NCBI RefSeq assembly: GCF_900094545.1
Contig: NZ_FMAH01000019.1
Location: forward strand, 44,127-108,126
Direction of reading: 5' to 3'
Length of the DNA stretch: 64,000 bases
From: Martinezella miluonensis
GTDB taxonomy: Bacteria > Pseudomonadota > Alphaproteobacteria > Rhizobiales > Rhizobiaceae
Of the stretch, positions 53,023 to 61,616 are shown in pieces; positions within the stretch are counted from its first letter, which is position 1, and each line of letters opens with the position of its first letter. Below the pieces are notes generated by a model. That model made no database searches and had not been told where the DNA came from. It saw nothing but the letters and a program-made list of their open reading frames with translations. Made by a program: the position numbers and the translations under genes.

Positions 53023-53925
53023 TCACGCCCTCAGCGCGAACCTGTCATCGTAGCCGAAATCATATTTCAACAACGCCGAAACCGGCGAATAGTTGACGAG
53101 CGAAACGCCACGCTCGACGGCCATTTTACGGGCGAGCACAAAATGCTCGACGATGCGCCCCTCGGCCCGCGCAATGCCTGAGAAAGCGGTATTCCCGCTG
53201 GTTTCGTAGAAACGAGGCTCCCGGGCGTTCGAGATATCGATGCCCAGAAAACCGATCGTTCGATGCGCGCAATATAAGGCAAATTGCAGCGTCGATACCG
53301 CGACGGACCCACCAACGAAAACGCCGCGATCCGGCACGAGCGAAAGACCGGTGGAACCCGCCGCGTCCATCTGCACATATGGAAGCTTCTTGAGGTCTTC
53401 GAGCGAGCGGCGCCGAGCGCCATAAGGCCGGCGGATGTCATCGATCAAAATGACCGTCTTGTCCCCCAGCCAGCCTCTGTCGATCTCGCAAAGTGCACGC
53501 AACACGGAAACGGAAAATAGACAGAGCGAACCGGGGGCGATTTTCTCGCGCATCATGTGGTTGTGTCGCCAGACGAAACGTTCGTCTTCGATTGCAACCG
53601 CCAGCGGCTCACTGATCCGCTCCCCTGCCAGCCTTATAGCGCCGTTCAGAAGGATAGCAGTATCGGATTCGACGCCGCTGAGATCGCAATCGCGAATGGA
53701 CGGTCCTGAGCCGACAATGTAGATCATCTCGCCGGACCGTTCGCGCAACCGGTCCATTCCGACAAGACTGGCAACGTTGGCGCCGCGATAGCGCACGTAG
53801 CCCCTATCCTCTTTGCGAACGATGCTCAGCCCGGGAAACCAATCCTGGACATGGGCCAGCGAGCCGCCCAAGAACACGCGGGTGCCGGACTTGATCAGCG
53901 ATCGATGCCAGGGCCGGTGCATCAT
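53023..53925 (-). CDS. unknown Rossmann-type protein in LPS locus (GT42/DUF115-like)
   Basis: The 300-residue protein contains IYIVGSGPSIRDCDLSGV (about 68-85), then AILLNGAIRL and GGSVAVSTLQFALYCAHRTIGFLGIDISN. A GSGPS loop with a later G-DI segment is shared by GT42 sialyltransferase-like and DUF115/MptE-like proteins. Its position next to the LPS core transferase suggests a role in cell-surface glycans, but I would not name an activity. It converges with lpcC (35-base gap). The lrp gene lies upstream on the same strand, ending only four bases before this start. Confidence 0.6.
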   Translation of the reverse strand: MMHRPWHRSLIKSGTRVFLGGSLAHVQDWFPGLSIVRKEDRGYVRYRGANVASLVGMDRLRERSGEMIYIVGSGPSIRDCDLSGVESDTAILLNGAIRLAGERISEPLAVAIEDERFVWRHNHMMREKIAPGSLCLFSVSVLRALCEIDRGWLGDKTVILIDDIRRPYGARRRSLEDLKKLPYVQMDAAGSTGLSLVPDRGVFVGGSVAVSTLQFALYCAHRTIGFLGIDISNAREPRFYETSGNTAFSGIARAEGRIVEHFVLARKMAVERGVSLVNYSPVSALLKYDFGYDDRFALRA

Positions 53926-53929
53926 CTGC

Positions 53930-54403
53930 CTAGAGCTCTACCAAACCCAGCTTCTTGACTTGTCGGATAGTCAACATCGTGCGCACCGTATCGACATGCT
54001 CGTTTGCCGTCAGAACCTCGATGACGAAATCCTGGAATCGGGTGAGGTTCTCTGCGACGCAGTGTAGCAGAAAATCGCTGTCGCCGGAGACCATCCATGC
54101 CTGCCGCACCAGCGGCCACGCCGCTGTCGCGCTGGCGAAAGCCTTGAGATTGGCTTCCGACTGGTGCTTGAGGCCGACCATGCAGAACGCCACGAGATCG
54201 AAGCCCAGCTTCGGGCTGTTCAACATGGCGTGATAGCCTTCGATGACGCCGGCTTCCTCAAGCTTGCGCACCCGGCGCAGGCATGGCGGCGCGGAAATGC
54301 CAACCCGATCCGCGAGTTCGACGTTGGTCATGCGTCCGTCCCGCTGGAGTTCCCGCAGAATCTTGATATCGATGGCATCGAGCTCAGCGCGAAGCACTTT
54401 CAT
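53930..54403 (-). CDS. Lrp/AsnC family regulator
   Basis: The 157-residue protein has an N-terminal HTH (LDAIDIKILRELQRDGRMTNVELADRVGISAPPCLRRVRKLEEAGVI, about 7-53). The C-terminal RAM ligand domain includes VSGDSDFLLHCVAENLTRFQDFVIEVL and a closing VRTMLTIRQVKKLG strand. Such proteins sense amino acids as octamers. It is divergent from trxB with 232 bases between them. Its gene ends four bases before the unknown LPS-locus gene, so the two are probably co-transcribed. Confidence 0.88.
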   Translation of the reverse strand: MKVLRAELDAIDIKILRELQRDGRMTNVELADRVGISAPPCLRRVRKLEEAGVIEGYHAMLNSPKLGFDLVAFCMVGLKHQSEANLKAFASATAAWPLVRQAWMVSGDSDFLLHCVAENLTRFQDFVIEVLTANEHVDTVRTMLTIRQVKKLGLVEL

Positions 54404-54635
54404 CGCCTTTCTTTAATTCCCCCTCGCCAGCTTCTATATAAGGCACGAAAATTCGCAAGAAAGTTTCTCTTGGGTAACCGATTCTTACACAAAGCAGATT
54501 TGCTCTGTTAGTAATGCAAGGCTGCCCTTGAATAAATGCATAAGGCAATCATAAATGTAGCGGCGGATCGCGAAATCGCCTGCTTTGCGCGTTTGAAGCC
54601 ACGGTTTCCCGTTCGCTGAATTGAAAGGACTGACT

Positions 54636-55610
54636 ATGCCTGCCCGCCACACGAAGGTACTCATCATCGGCTCCGGCCCAGCCGGCTATACCGCCGCTGT
54701 TTATGCCGCGCGCGCGATGCTGCAGCCGGTTCTGATCGCCGGTATGGAACAGGGCGGCCAGTTGATGATCACGACGGATGTTGAAAACTATCCGGGCTTT
54801 GCCGATCCCATTCAGGGTCCATGGCTGATGGAGCAGATGCTGCAGCAGGCCCAGCATGTCGGGGCCGAGATCGTCAATGATCTCGTGACCGAAGTCGATA
54901 CCAATCAGCGCCCCTTCGTCGCCCGCACCGACAGCGGCCAGGTCTGGACCGCCGATACGCTCATCATCGCCACCGGCGCCAAGGCGAAGTGGCTGGGCAT
55001 CGAGAGCGAACAGCATTTTCAGGGCTTCGGCGTTTCCGCCTGCGCCACCTGCGACGGCTTCTTCTATCGCAACAAGGACGTGATCGTGGTCGGCGGCGGC
55101 AACAGCGCCGTTGAGGAAGCGCTCTATTTGTCTAATATCGCCAAGTCGGTGACCGTAGTGCATCGCCGCGATATCTTCCGCTCGGAAAAGATCCTGCAGG
55201 AACGCCTGTTCGCCAAGGCAAATGTCAAGGTTCTCTGGAACACCGAAGTTGCCGAGATCACCGGCACTCCGGCCAAGCCGCCAATGCCCCCGTCGGTCAC
55301 GGGCGCTCGCCTGCGTGACGTGCGCACCGGCACCATCACGGACATGCCGATCGACGGTGTTTTCGTCGCCATCGGCCATGCGCCGGCGACCGAACTCTTC
55401 AAGGGCAAGTTGAAGCTCAAGGATAATGGCTATCTCTGGACCGCCGCCGATTCGACCGCGACCAGCGTCGACGGCATCTATGCTGCCGGCGATGTGACCG
55501 ACGATACGTTCCGACAGGCGATCACGGCAGCGGGGATGGGCTGCATGGCGGCGCTTGAGGCGGAACGCTACTTGACCGGGCATATGCCCGTCGCCGTGGC
55601 TGCGGAGTGA
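54636..55610 (+). CDS. trxB: thioredoxin reductase
   Basis: The 324-residue flavoprotein has the FAD site IIGSGPAGYTAAVYAARA (about 10-27), the redox pair CATC at 136-139 (SACATCDGFFY) and the NADPH site VVGGGNSAVEEALYL. The closing FAD segment is GIYAAGDVTD. It keeps thioredoxin reduced with NADPH. ATG 54636 has GAAAGGAC upstream; a longer in-frame start at 54621 is unnecessary. The lsrB-like LysR gene starts 23 bases downstream, so the two form an operon. Confidence 0.96.
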   Translation: MPARHTKVLIIGSGPAGYTAAVYAARAMLQPVLIAGMEQGGQLMITTDVENYPGFADPIQGPWLMEQMLQQAQHVGAEIVNDLVTEVDTNQRPFVARTDSGQVWTADTLIIATGAKAKWLGIESEQHFQGFGVSACATCDGFFYRNKDVIVVGGGNSAVEEALYLSNIAKSVTVVHRRDIFRSEKILQERLFAKANVKVLWNTEVAEITGTPAKPPMPPSVTGARLRDVRTGTITDMPIDGVFVAIGHAPATELFKGKLKLKDNGYLWTAADSTATSVDGIYAAGDVTDDTFRQAITAAGMGCMAALEAERYLTGHMPVAVAAE

Positions 55611-55633
55611 TGCAGCCGATGAGGGGAAGCGGC

Positions 55634-56530
55634 ATGCCATTGGATTGGGACAAGCTGCGTATTTTTCACGCAGCTGCCGAAGCGGGCTCGTTCACGCATG
55701 CGGCGGATAAATTGCATCTATCCCAATCCGCCATCAGCCGACAGGTCAGCGCTCTCGAGCAGGATGTCGGCATCAAGCTTTTCCATCGCCATGCGCGCGG
55801 GCTGATCCTGACCGAACAGGGCGAGCTGCTTTATCGCACCGCCCATGACGTTCTGCTGAAGCTCGAAACGGTCAAGATGCAATTGACCGAAACGACCGAC
55901 AAGCCGAGCGGCAAGCTACGCGTGACGACGACCGTCGGTCTCGGCCAGGGCTGGCTGACCGACAAGATCCAGGAATTCCTGCAGCTCTATCCGGATATGC
56001 AGATCCAGCTCATCCTCGACAACGAGGAGCTGGACGTGAACATGCGCCACGCAGACTGCGCCATTCGTCTGCGGCAGCCGCAGCAATCGGACCTGATCCA
56101 GCGCAAGCTCTTCACCGTGCATATGCACGTCTATGCGGCCCCCTCCTACATCAATCGCCATGGCGAGCCGCAATCGGTGGAGGATCTGGACGAGCATCGC
56201 ATCATCAGCTTTGGTGAGCCGGCACCGAACTACCTGCTCGATGTCAATTGGCTTGAGATTGCCGGCAGGTCGTCCGACAACAAGCGCATACCGCATCTGC
56301 AGATCAACAGTCAGACCTCGATCAAGCGCGCCTGTTTGCTCGGCATCGGCATAGCAGTGTTGCCCGACTACATCGTCGGCCGCGACCCGGGACTCATCCA
56401 GCTTGCGATCAACGCGGACGTGCCGTCCTTCGACACGTATTTCTGCTACCCTGACGAGATGAAAAACGCAGCAAAGCTCAAGGTTTTTCGTGATTTCATT
56501 GTGGCGAAGGCCCGTAACTGGAACTTCTAG
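55634..56530 (+). CDS. lsrB: LysR family regulator, LsrB/VtlR type
   Basis: The 298-residue protein begins MPLDWDKLRIFHAAAEAGSF, with the HTH THAADKLHLSQSAISRQVSALEQDVGIKLFHRHARGL. Cysteines lie at 142, 234 and 271. Position directly after trxB and before tandem AbcR-like RNAs and arsR matches the S. meliloti LsrB and Brucella/Agrobacterium VtlR loci as I recall them. VtlR-type regulators activate an abcR sRNA gene, and redox sensing by cysteines is reported for LsrB. It therefore probably controls the sRNA genes just downstream. Assignment rests on context and sequence style. Confidence 0.82.
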   Translation: MPLDWDKLRIFHAAAEAGSFTHAADKLHLSQSAISRQVSALEQDVGIKLFHRHARGLILTEQGELLYRTAHDVLLKLETVKMQLTETTDKPSGKLRVTTTVGLGQGWLTDKIQEFLQLYPDMQIQLILDNEELDVNMRHADCAIRLRQPQQSDLIQRKLFTVHMHVYAAPSYINRHGEPQSVEDLDEHRIISFGEPAPNYLLDVNWLEIAGRSSDNKRIPHLQINSQTSIKRACLLGIGIAVLPDYIVGRDPGLIQLAINADVPSFDTYFCYPDEMKNAAKLKVFRDFIVAKARNWNF

Positions 56531-56654
56531 ACAAAGATAAGCCACTGATAATAAACTGTTTTTGCGCCAAATATATCAGCCGCGCACATAATGCATAGCT
56601 GATATGCACAAAGCAGAGTTGAAGCCTGCCTATTTAACTACCATATCGCACTCA

Positions 56655-56769
56655 GCTGATGCACACGGTGGCTTTTCCTCCCAGTTCCACCGCATTGGCT
56701 GTTCCCCTCTGGAGGTTTTTAACCTTCATACCTATAGGGCCCTGGTTTACTCCGGCGGCCCTTTTTTTT
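56655..56769 (+). ncRNA. abcR: AbcR-type (alpha-r15) trans-acting sRNA, copy 1
   Basis: A -35-like TTGAAG (56619-56624), 17-base spacer and CATATC (56642-56647) precede an about 115-base transcript. The unpaired CCTCCC motif (56677-56682) suits anti-ribosome-site pairing, and a second CCCCTCT motif follows. The RNA ends in the terminator stem GGGCC/GGCCC with T8 (to 56769). The first 67 bases, from 56653, are identical to copy 2. AbcR RNAs bind Hfq and repress ABC-transporter mRNAs in rhizobia, Agrobacterium and Brucella. Exact ends are estimates. Confidence 0.82.
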
Positions 56770-56857
56770 GCCCTTTTTCAGCCAACCCTCCAAACGCATA
56801 ACTGCCATGCACAAAAAAGCATTGCGCACTGCACAAATTAGCATCATAACGCACACA

Positions 56858-56973
56858 GCTGATGCACACGGTGGCTTTTCCTCCCAGTTCCACCGCATTG
56901 GCTGTTCCCCTCTGGAGGTTTTGACCTTCACACCTATAAGGGCCCTGGTTTATACCGGTGGCCCTCTTTTTTT
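56858..56973 (+). ncRNA. abcR: AbcR-type (alpha-r15) trans-acting sRNA, copy 2
   Basis: Sibling of copy 1, 203 bases downstream. It has its own TTGCGC (56822-56827), 17-base spacer and CATAAC (56845-56850). It carries the same CCTCCC motif (56880-56885) and its own GGGCC/GGCCC terminator with T7. The 67-base 5' part is identical to copy 1, while terminator and promoter differ in several bases. This suggests both are separately regulated and maintained. They lie between lsrB and arsR as in related genomes. Confidence 0.82.
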
Positions 56974-57037
56974 GCCTATTTTCTAAGCACGCTTACTGTC
57001 TGTCATGCAGAAAATAATATTTTGCGCCGGTCTTGAT

Positions 57038-57079
57038 ATATCGAAAAACATCGATACATAAATCGCAATTATTCGATAT
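57038..57079. promoter_or_regulatory. candidate ArsR operator
   Basis: TATCGA (57039-57044) and TCGATA (57051-57056) form an inverted repeat with six bases between. ATATCGAA (57038-57045) is repeated inverted as TTCGATAT (57072-57079). The block lies 17-58 bases upstream of the arsR start and is a plausible autoregulatory site. Confidence 0.45.
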
Positions 57080-57095
57080 TCATCCAGTGAAGATC

Positions 57096-57389
57096 ATGGA
57101 CAAGAGCGAAATCCTCAAAGCCCTGGCCCACCCGGCAAGGCTCGAAATCCTGAACCACCTCAAGGATCCGCAGACCCACTTCCCGACACAGGAACATCCG
57201 CTGGAGCTTGGCGTTTGTGCCAGTCAGTTCGAGCGCTGCGGCCTGTCGCAATCCACAGTGTCGGCCCATCTCAGCACGTTACACCGGGCCGGCCTGGTGA
57301 CGACGAGGCGCCTGGGTCAGTGGATTTTCTACAAGCGCAACGAGGAGACCATCGCGGCATTCCTCGAAGCCATGCAGAAGGAACTCTGA
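57096..57389 (+). CDS. ArsR family regulator with paired cysteines
   Basis: The 97-residue winged-helix protein has MDKSEILKALAHPARLEIL at the start and the recognition helix region SQSTVSAHLSTLHRAGLV. Wing residues are TTRRLGQWIFYKRNEE. Cysteines 41 and 48 lie directly before the recognition helix (GVCASQFERCGLSQS), where they could sense metals, thiols or electrophiles. Standard arsenic-site CxC is absent. It is followed by an old-yellow-enzyme gene 127 bases on, the likely target. An inverted repeat upstream suggests autoregulation. Confidence 0.85.
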   Translation: MDKSEILKALAHPARLEILNHLKDPQTHFPTQEHPLELGVCASQFERCGLSQSTVSAHLSTLHRAGLVTTRRLGQWIFYKRNEETIAAFLEAMQKEL

Positions 57390-57515
57390 ACATGCCTCTT
57401 GCACGCCTCGTTCTCGCACTCAGCTCCTTCGCCACCTCACATCCCAAGGATGAGGCCCTCGCCTCCTCCTGATCCCTCTCCTCTCCTCCTCCCGCCCCCA
57501 AAGAAAGGACGAACC

Positions 57516-58628
57516 ATGACCAAACTGTTCGAACCGACGAAGCTAGGCGACATCTCGCTTGCCAACCGCATCGTCATGGCACCGCTGACACGCAATCGCT
57601 CCCCGAATGCCGTGCCGAACGAGCTGAACGTCAAGTACTATGCTCAGCGCGCCACCGCCGGCCTGATCATTACGGAAGCGACCGCAATCACCCATCAGGG
57701 TCAGGGCTATGCCAACGTGCCGGGCCTTTACACCAAGGAAGCGCTCGACGGCTGGAGGAAGGTGACGGACGCCGTGCACGCCAATGGCGGCAAGATCGTC
57801 GTACAGATGTGGCATGTCGGCCGCATCTCTCACACCACTCTGCAGCCGAACGGCGGCAAGCCGGTATCCTCGACTTCCAAGCGCGCTGAGAATTCGAAGA
57901 CCTATCTGGTCAACAGCGACGGCACCGGCGGCTTTGCAGACGTCTCCGAACCGCGCGCGCTCGAAACCTCGGAAATCCCCGGCATCGTCGAGGACTATCG
58001 CAAGGCCGCCCGCGCTGCGATCGACGCCGGCTTCGATGGCATCGAGATCCACGGCGCCAACGGCTACCTGCTCGATCAGTTCCTGCGCAGCGATGTCAAT
58101 GATCGTACCGACCAGTATGGCGGCTCGATCGAAAATCGCGCCCGCTTTCTCTTCGAGGTGGTCGATGCCATTACCAAGGAAATCGGTGCGGGCCGCACGG
58201 CAATCCGCATTTCGCCGGTCACGCCATCCGGCGATGCCAGCGACGCAGCTCCGCAGCCGCTGTTCACCTATGTCGTCGAAGGCCTAGCGAAGTACGGCCT
58301 CGCCTATATCCATGTCGTCGAAGGCCAGACCGGCGGCAAGCGCGACTTCCTGCCCTTCGACTATGAAGCCCTGCATGCAGCCTATAAGGCCGCAGGCGGC
58401 AAGGCCGGCTGGATGGTGAACAACGCCTATACCCGCGAGATGGCGATCGAAGCCGTCGAAAGCGGCAAGGCCGATGTCGTCGCTTTCGGCAAGCCCTTCA
58501 TCTCCAACCCGGATTTCGTCCGCCGCCTGGAGGAAGACGCGCCGCTGGCCCAATGGGATCAGGCAACGCTCTATGGCGGAGGCGCCAAGGGCTATGCCGA
58601 TTATCCGACGCTGGACGAAGCTGCTTAA
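57516..58628 (+). CDS. old yellow enzyme family alkene/N-ethylmaleimide reductase
   Basis: The 370-residue FMN TIM-barrel enzyme has LFEPTKLGDISLANRIVMAPLTRNRS, an AEATAIT-type strand (TEATAIT), and MWHVGRISH. IHGANGYLLDQFLRSDVNDRTDQYGGSIENRARF holds the substrate-binding His and Asn and the FMN phosphate region, and GWMVNNAYTREMA and FGKPFISNPDF lie near the end. It reduces activated C=C bonds or nitro groups with NAD(P)H. The ArsR regulator upstream suggests induction by reactive electrophiles, in the manner of E. coli NemR/NemA. A terminator follows. Confidence 0.92.
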   Translation: MTKLFEPTKLGDISLANRIVMAPLTRNRSPNAVPNELNVKYYAQRATAGLIITEATAITHQGQGYANVPGLYTKEALDGWRKVTDAVHANGGKIVVQMWHVGRISHTTLQPNGGKPVSSTSKRAENSKTYLVNSDGTGGFADVSEPRALETSEIPGIVEDYRKAARAAIDAGFDGIEIHGANGYLLDQFLRSDVNDRTDQYGGSIENRARFLFEVVDAITKEIGAGRTAIRISPVTPSGDASDAAPQPLFTYVVEGLAKYGLAYIHVVEGQTGGKRDFLPFDYEALHAAYKAAGGKAGWMVNNAYTREMAIEAVESGKADVVAFGKPFISNPDFVRRLEEDAPLAQWDQATLYGGGAKGYADYPTLDEAA

Positions 58629-58698
58629 GCCCCTGCCGAGACGGATCTCGTCACCAGCCGCCATGCACCAGGCGCTGGCTGCAATGCCGACAAAAAAA

Positions 58699-58723
58699 GC
58701 CCCGCAACGAAATGTTGCGGGGT
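58699..58723 (+). terminator. terminator of the old yellow enzyme gene
   Basis: GCCCCGCAAC-GAAAT-GTTGCGGGGT stem followed by TTCTCT, preceded by an A-run, 70 bases after the stop codon. Confidence 0.8.
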
Positions 58724-58819
58724 TTCTCTGTTCAGGTAGTTGAAAATCGGCAAGGCACAACCGAATTAACTGGCATATGCGCTTCAAGCGCCCATCCCGA
58801 CCTGCAATAAAGCCGAAAC

Positions 58820-59623
58820 ATGTTTGATCCTTATGTCGACCGTTGGTCGCTGATGCCGGACGGTGACCCCATCATCACCCATTCCAGCCATCTGCTGCCC
58901 GTCCTCTGGCGAGGCAAAGCCGCCATGCTCAAGATCGCTTTGGATGTCGATGAGAAGTTCGGCAATCGAGTGTTGCGCTGGTGGGACGGCGACGGCACCG
59001 CTTTCGTCTACGAGCATGACGACGCTGCTGCCCTTATGGAGCGTGCGACCGGAGAAGGCGCGCTGCTCACCATGGCGATGGAAGGCGAGGACGACGAGGC
59101 AAGTCGGATCATGTGCCGCACAGCGGCGAGGCTGCATTCCCCGAGGGCGAAGCCGCTGCCATCGGATCTGGTGCCTCTGGATCGCTGGTTCCGGGAACTC
59201 GAACCGGCGGCCCGCATCCATGGCGGCATGCTTGCCGCCTGCTCGGAGGTCGCCCAGCACCTGCTCGCAGATCAGCGCGACCAGACCGTATTGCACGGCG
59301 ATATCCACCACGAGAACATTCTCGACTTCGGCCCCCGCGGCTGGCTCGCCATCGATCCCAAGCGAGTCCATGGCGAGCGCGGCTTCGATTTCGCCAATAT
59401 CTTCTGCAATCCCGAGCTGCCCACCGTCATCAAGCCGGGCCGCCTGCAGCGGCAATTGCCGATCGTCTGCGCTCAAGCAGGCCTTGAGCCGAAACGCCTG
59501 CTGCAATGGATCATCGCCTATGCTGGCCTTTCGGCAGCATGGTTTCTGAGCGACGGCGATACGAAGAATGCGGATTCCGATCTCACCGTCGCAGGCATTG
59601 CCTTTGCCGAACTCAATGCCTGA
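58820..59623 (+). CDS. APH(6)-like phosphotransferase (streptomycin/hydroxyurea kinase family)
   Basis: The 267-residue protein has the APH_6_hur pattern, with an N-lobe lysine strand AMLKIA and hinge ALLTMAMEGEDD. The catalytic loop is VLHGDIHHENIL (from about 157), and WLAIDPKRVHGERGFDFANIFCNP (from about 175) holds the metal-binding Asp. These enzymes phosphorylate streptomycin or hydroxyurea in other bacteria; chromosomal homologues are common and may have other roles. It converges on the SDR-type gene at 59632 with nine bases between. Confidence 0.8.
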   Translation: MFDPYVDRWSLMPDGDPIITHSSHLLPVLWRGKAAMLKIALDVDEKFGNRVLRWWDGDGTAFVYEHDDAAALMERATGEGALLTMAMEGEDDEASRIMCRTAARLHSPRAKPLPSDLVPLDRWFRELEPAARIHGGMLAACSEVAQHLLADQRDQTVLHGDIHHENILDFGPRGWLAIDPKRVHGERGFDFANIFCNPELPTVIKPGRLQRQLPIVCAQAGLEPKRLLQWIIAYAGLSAAWFLSDGDTKNADSDLTVAGIAFAELNA

Positions 59624-59631
59624 CCAGCGGC

Positions 59632-60609
59632 TCATGCCGCCGGCAGGCAGCCGATTGCTGCAAGACTTGCCCTCACCGCCTCGTCCATCGGCGTATGCGG
59701 CTCCTCACCGAGTGCAGCCAGCAGCTTGTCGTTTCTCATTTCCAACGGCACGTCCCAAAGATAGCTCATCTCCCGCAGTTCGCGCATGAAGGGAACGAAG
59801 GGGGCTGCCAAAGGCACGATCCACCAGGGAAACGCCTTGACCTTGATCGAACGTCCGAGCGCGCGCCGCACGGCATCGATCATTCGGGTGCCATCTCCGT
59901 CCCAATGGCCGCGCATGTGATATGCGGCGAAGACCGGCAGTTCATCGCCTTTCTCGATCAGCCGGATCATCGTCTCGGCAACGTCAGGCAGATAAGCCCA
60001 TTGATGGCCGACGCCACGCTTGCCGGGATAGGTCACCGAGCTGATCAACTTGCCCGGCGTCACCATGGCCTGCGAGAACCAGCTGTTGGCGCGGGAGTCG
60101 CCGAAGAAATCTCCGGCACGAACGATGATAACAGGCGTGCCATCCTGCTCCGCGGCCGCTTTCAGGCGCCGTTCCATCTGCACGCGGATGGCGCCTTTGC
60201 GGGTCTTCGGCCGCTGTGCGCTATCCTCGGTGACATTGGGAAAGACATCGGGGCCGAAATTATAGACCGTACCCGGCAGCACGATCCGCGCACCGACCGC
60301 CTTTGCCGCCGCGATCGTATTGTCCAGCATCGGCAAAACGAGCTGCCCCCAGTTGCGGTAGCCGGGCGGGTTGACCGCATGCACGATGACATCGGCTCCA
60401 TCGGCTGCCTTCAGGACATCCTCGGCCTGCATGGCGTCGCCCTGGACCCAATCAAAGTAAGGCTGGCGGCGAGAGGCTTCGGCAGCATTACGCCCCAAAG
60501 CTCTAATGCGCCAGCCGCGAAGGGCAAGCCCCTGAGCAACGGCACCACCAATGCCGCCGGTCGCGCCGAGTATCAAAGCTGTTTTTGCATTTTCTGTCTG
60601 GTTGCTCAT
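59632..60609 (-). CDS. NAD(P)-binding extended-SDR/NmrA-like protein
   Basis: The 325-residue protein begins with the dinucleotide motif ALILGATGGIGGAVAQGL (about 11-28), then HAVNPPGYRNW, VLPGTVYNFGP and IIVRAGDFFGDS. This is a nucleotide-sugar-epimerase-like fold in which the usual YxxxK is not evident. The start is ATG 60609 because GGAG precedes it by six bases. It is divergent from the LysR gene at 60702, whose promoter palindrome lies between them, and is its likely target. Confidence 0.78.
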   Translation of the reverse strand: MSNQTENAKTALILGATGGIGGAVAQGLALRGWRIRALGRNAAEASRRQPYFDWVQGDAMQAEDVLKAADGADVIVHAVNPPGYRNWGQLVLPMLDNTIAAAKAVGARIVLPGTVYNFGPDVFPNVTEDSAQRPKTRKGAIRVQMERRLKAAAEQDGTPVIIVRAGDFFGDSRANSWFSQAMVTPGKLISSVTYPGKRGVGHQWAYLPDVAETMIRLIEKGDELPVFAAYHMRGHWDGDGTRMIDAVRRALGRSIKVKAFPWWIVPLAAPFVPFMRELREMSYLWDVPLEMRNDKLLAALGEEPHTPMDEAVRASLAAIGCLPAA

Positions 60610-60683
60610 GGTCATCTCCATCGGGTTCGATGGACTGACTATGCCTAGCGATCTCGATAAACGAAATTGCCAAAAAATCTGCA

Positions 60684-60712
60684 GATGATATACATAAATG
60701 TATGGTATCATC
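60684..60712. promoter_or_regulatory. operator palindrome over a leaderless lysR start
   Basis: GATGATATACAT (60684-60695) and ATGTAT..TATCATC (60698-60712) form a near-perfect inverted repeat. It includes the lysR ATG at 60702. TTGCCA (60667-60672) with a 16-base spacer and TATACA (60689-60694) would start transcription at about the ATG. Confidence 0.5.
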
Positions 60713-61616
60713 ATCTGAACCAAGTTGGGATTTCTACCGCACCTTTCTCGCCGTGCTCGAACACGGCTCACTGTCGGCGGCAGCCCGTGAACTCGGGCTG
60801 ACGCAGCCGACGGTCGGCCGGCATATCGATGCATTGGAGGAATCTGTCGGGGCCGAACTGTTCACCCGTTCGCAACAGGGCCTATTGCCGACCGATGCCG
60901 CCCTCGTCCTGAAACCCTATGCGGAGACGCTGGCCAGCACGACCGCTGCCCTGCTGCGGGCGGCCTCCGGTTCGAAGGACAAGGTCAGCGGTACGGTGCG
61001 CATCAGTGCCAGTGAAGTCATCGGAACAGAAGTATTACCGCCGATCCTCGCTGACCTGCAGGCTAAATATCCCGAACTGGTCGTGGAATTATCGGCTTCG
61101 GATGCGGTGGAGGATCTGCTGCAGCGCGAGGCCGATATTGCCGTGCGCATGGTCGCGCCGGCGCAAGAAGCCTTGCTGGCCCGGCATATCGGCGTCATCT
61201 CACTCGGCCTCTTTGCCCATCGAAGCTACATCGCACGGCACGGCAAGCCGGAAACGGTCGAGCAACTGCGCCTGCATAAGCTGATCGGCTTCGATCGTCA
61301 GACGGCCTACATCAGAATGATGATGAAACGTTACCCGTTCCTCGACGGCGTCCGTCTCAGCTTTCGCTCCGATCACAGCACCGCCCTGCAGAATGCCCTG
61401 CGCGCAGGCATCGGCATCGGCTTCTATCAAACGCCTTTGGCGAGACGCGACGCAAACCTCGTACACCTGCTGCCCGAAGTCGAGGTAGCGATCGACACTT
61501 GGGTCGTCATGCACGAGAACCTCAAGACGTCTCCGCGTTGCCGCGTGACGTTCGACGCTCTCGTTACGGGATTGCTGGACTATGTCAGGGGAAGCGAAAC
61601 GGAGGATCAATCATGA
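60702..61616 (+). CDS. LysR family regulator, divergent from the SDR gene
   Basis: The 304-residue protein has the N-terminal HTH WDFYRTFLAVLEHGSLSAAARELGLTQPTVGRHIDALEESVGAELFTRS (about 9-57) and a standard effector domain with LSASDAVEDLLQREADIAVRM. No start other than ATG 60702 fits and it has no ribosome site, consistent with a leaderless message. The stop overlaps the start of a small downstream gene (ATGA). The divergent SDR gene is the probable target. Confidence 0.87.
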   Translation: MVSSSEPSWDFYRTFLAVLEHGSLSAAARELGLTQPTVGRHIDALEESVGAELFTRSQQGLLPTDAALVLKPYAETLASTTAALLRAASGSKDKVSGTVRISASEVIGTEVLPPILADLQAKYPELVVELSASDAVEDLLQREADIAVRMVAPAQEALLARHIGVISLGLFAHRSYIARHGKPETVEQLRLHKLIGFDRQTAYIRMMMKRYPFLDGVRLSFRSDHSTALQNALRAGIGIGFYQTPLARRDANLVHLLPEVEVAIDTWVVMHENLKTSPRCRVTFDALVTGLLDYVRGSETEDQS

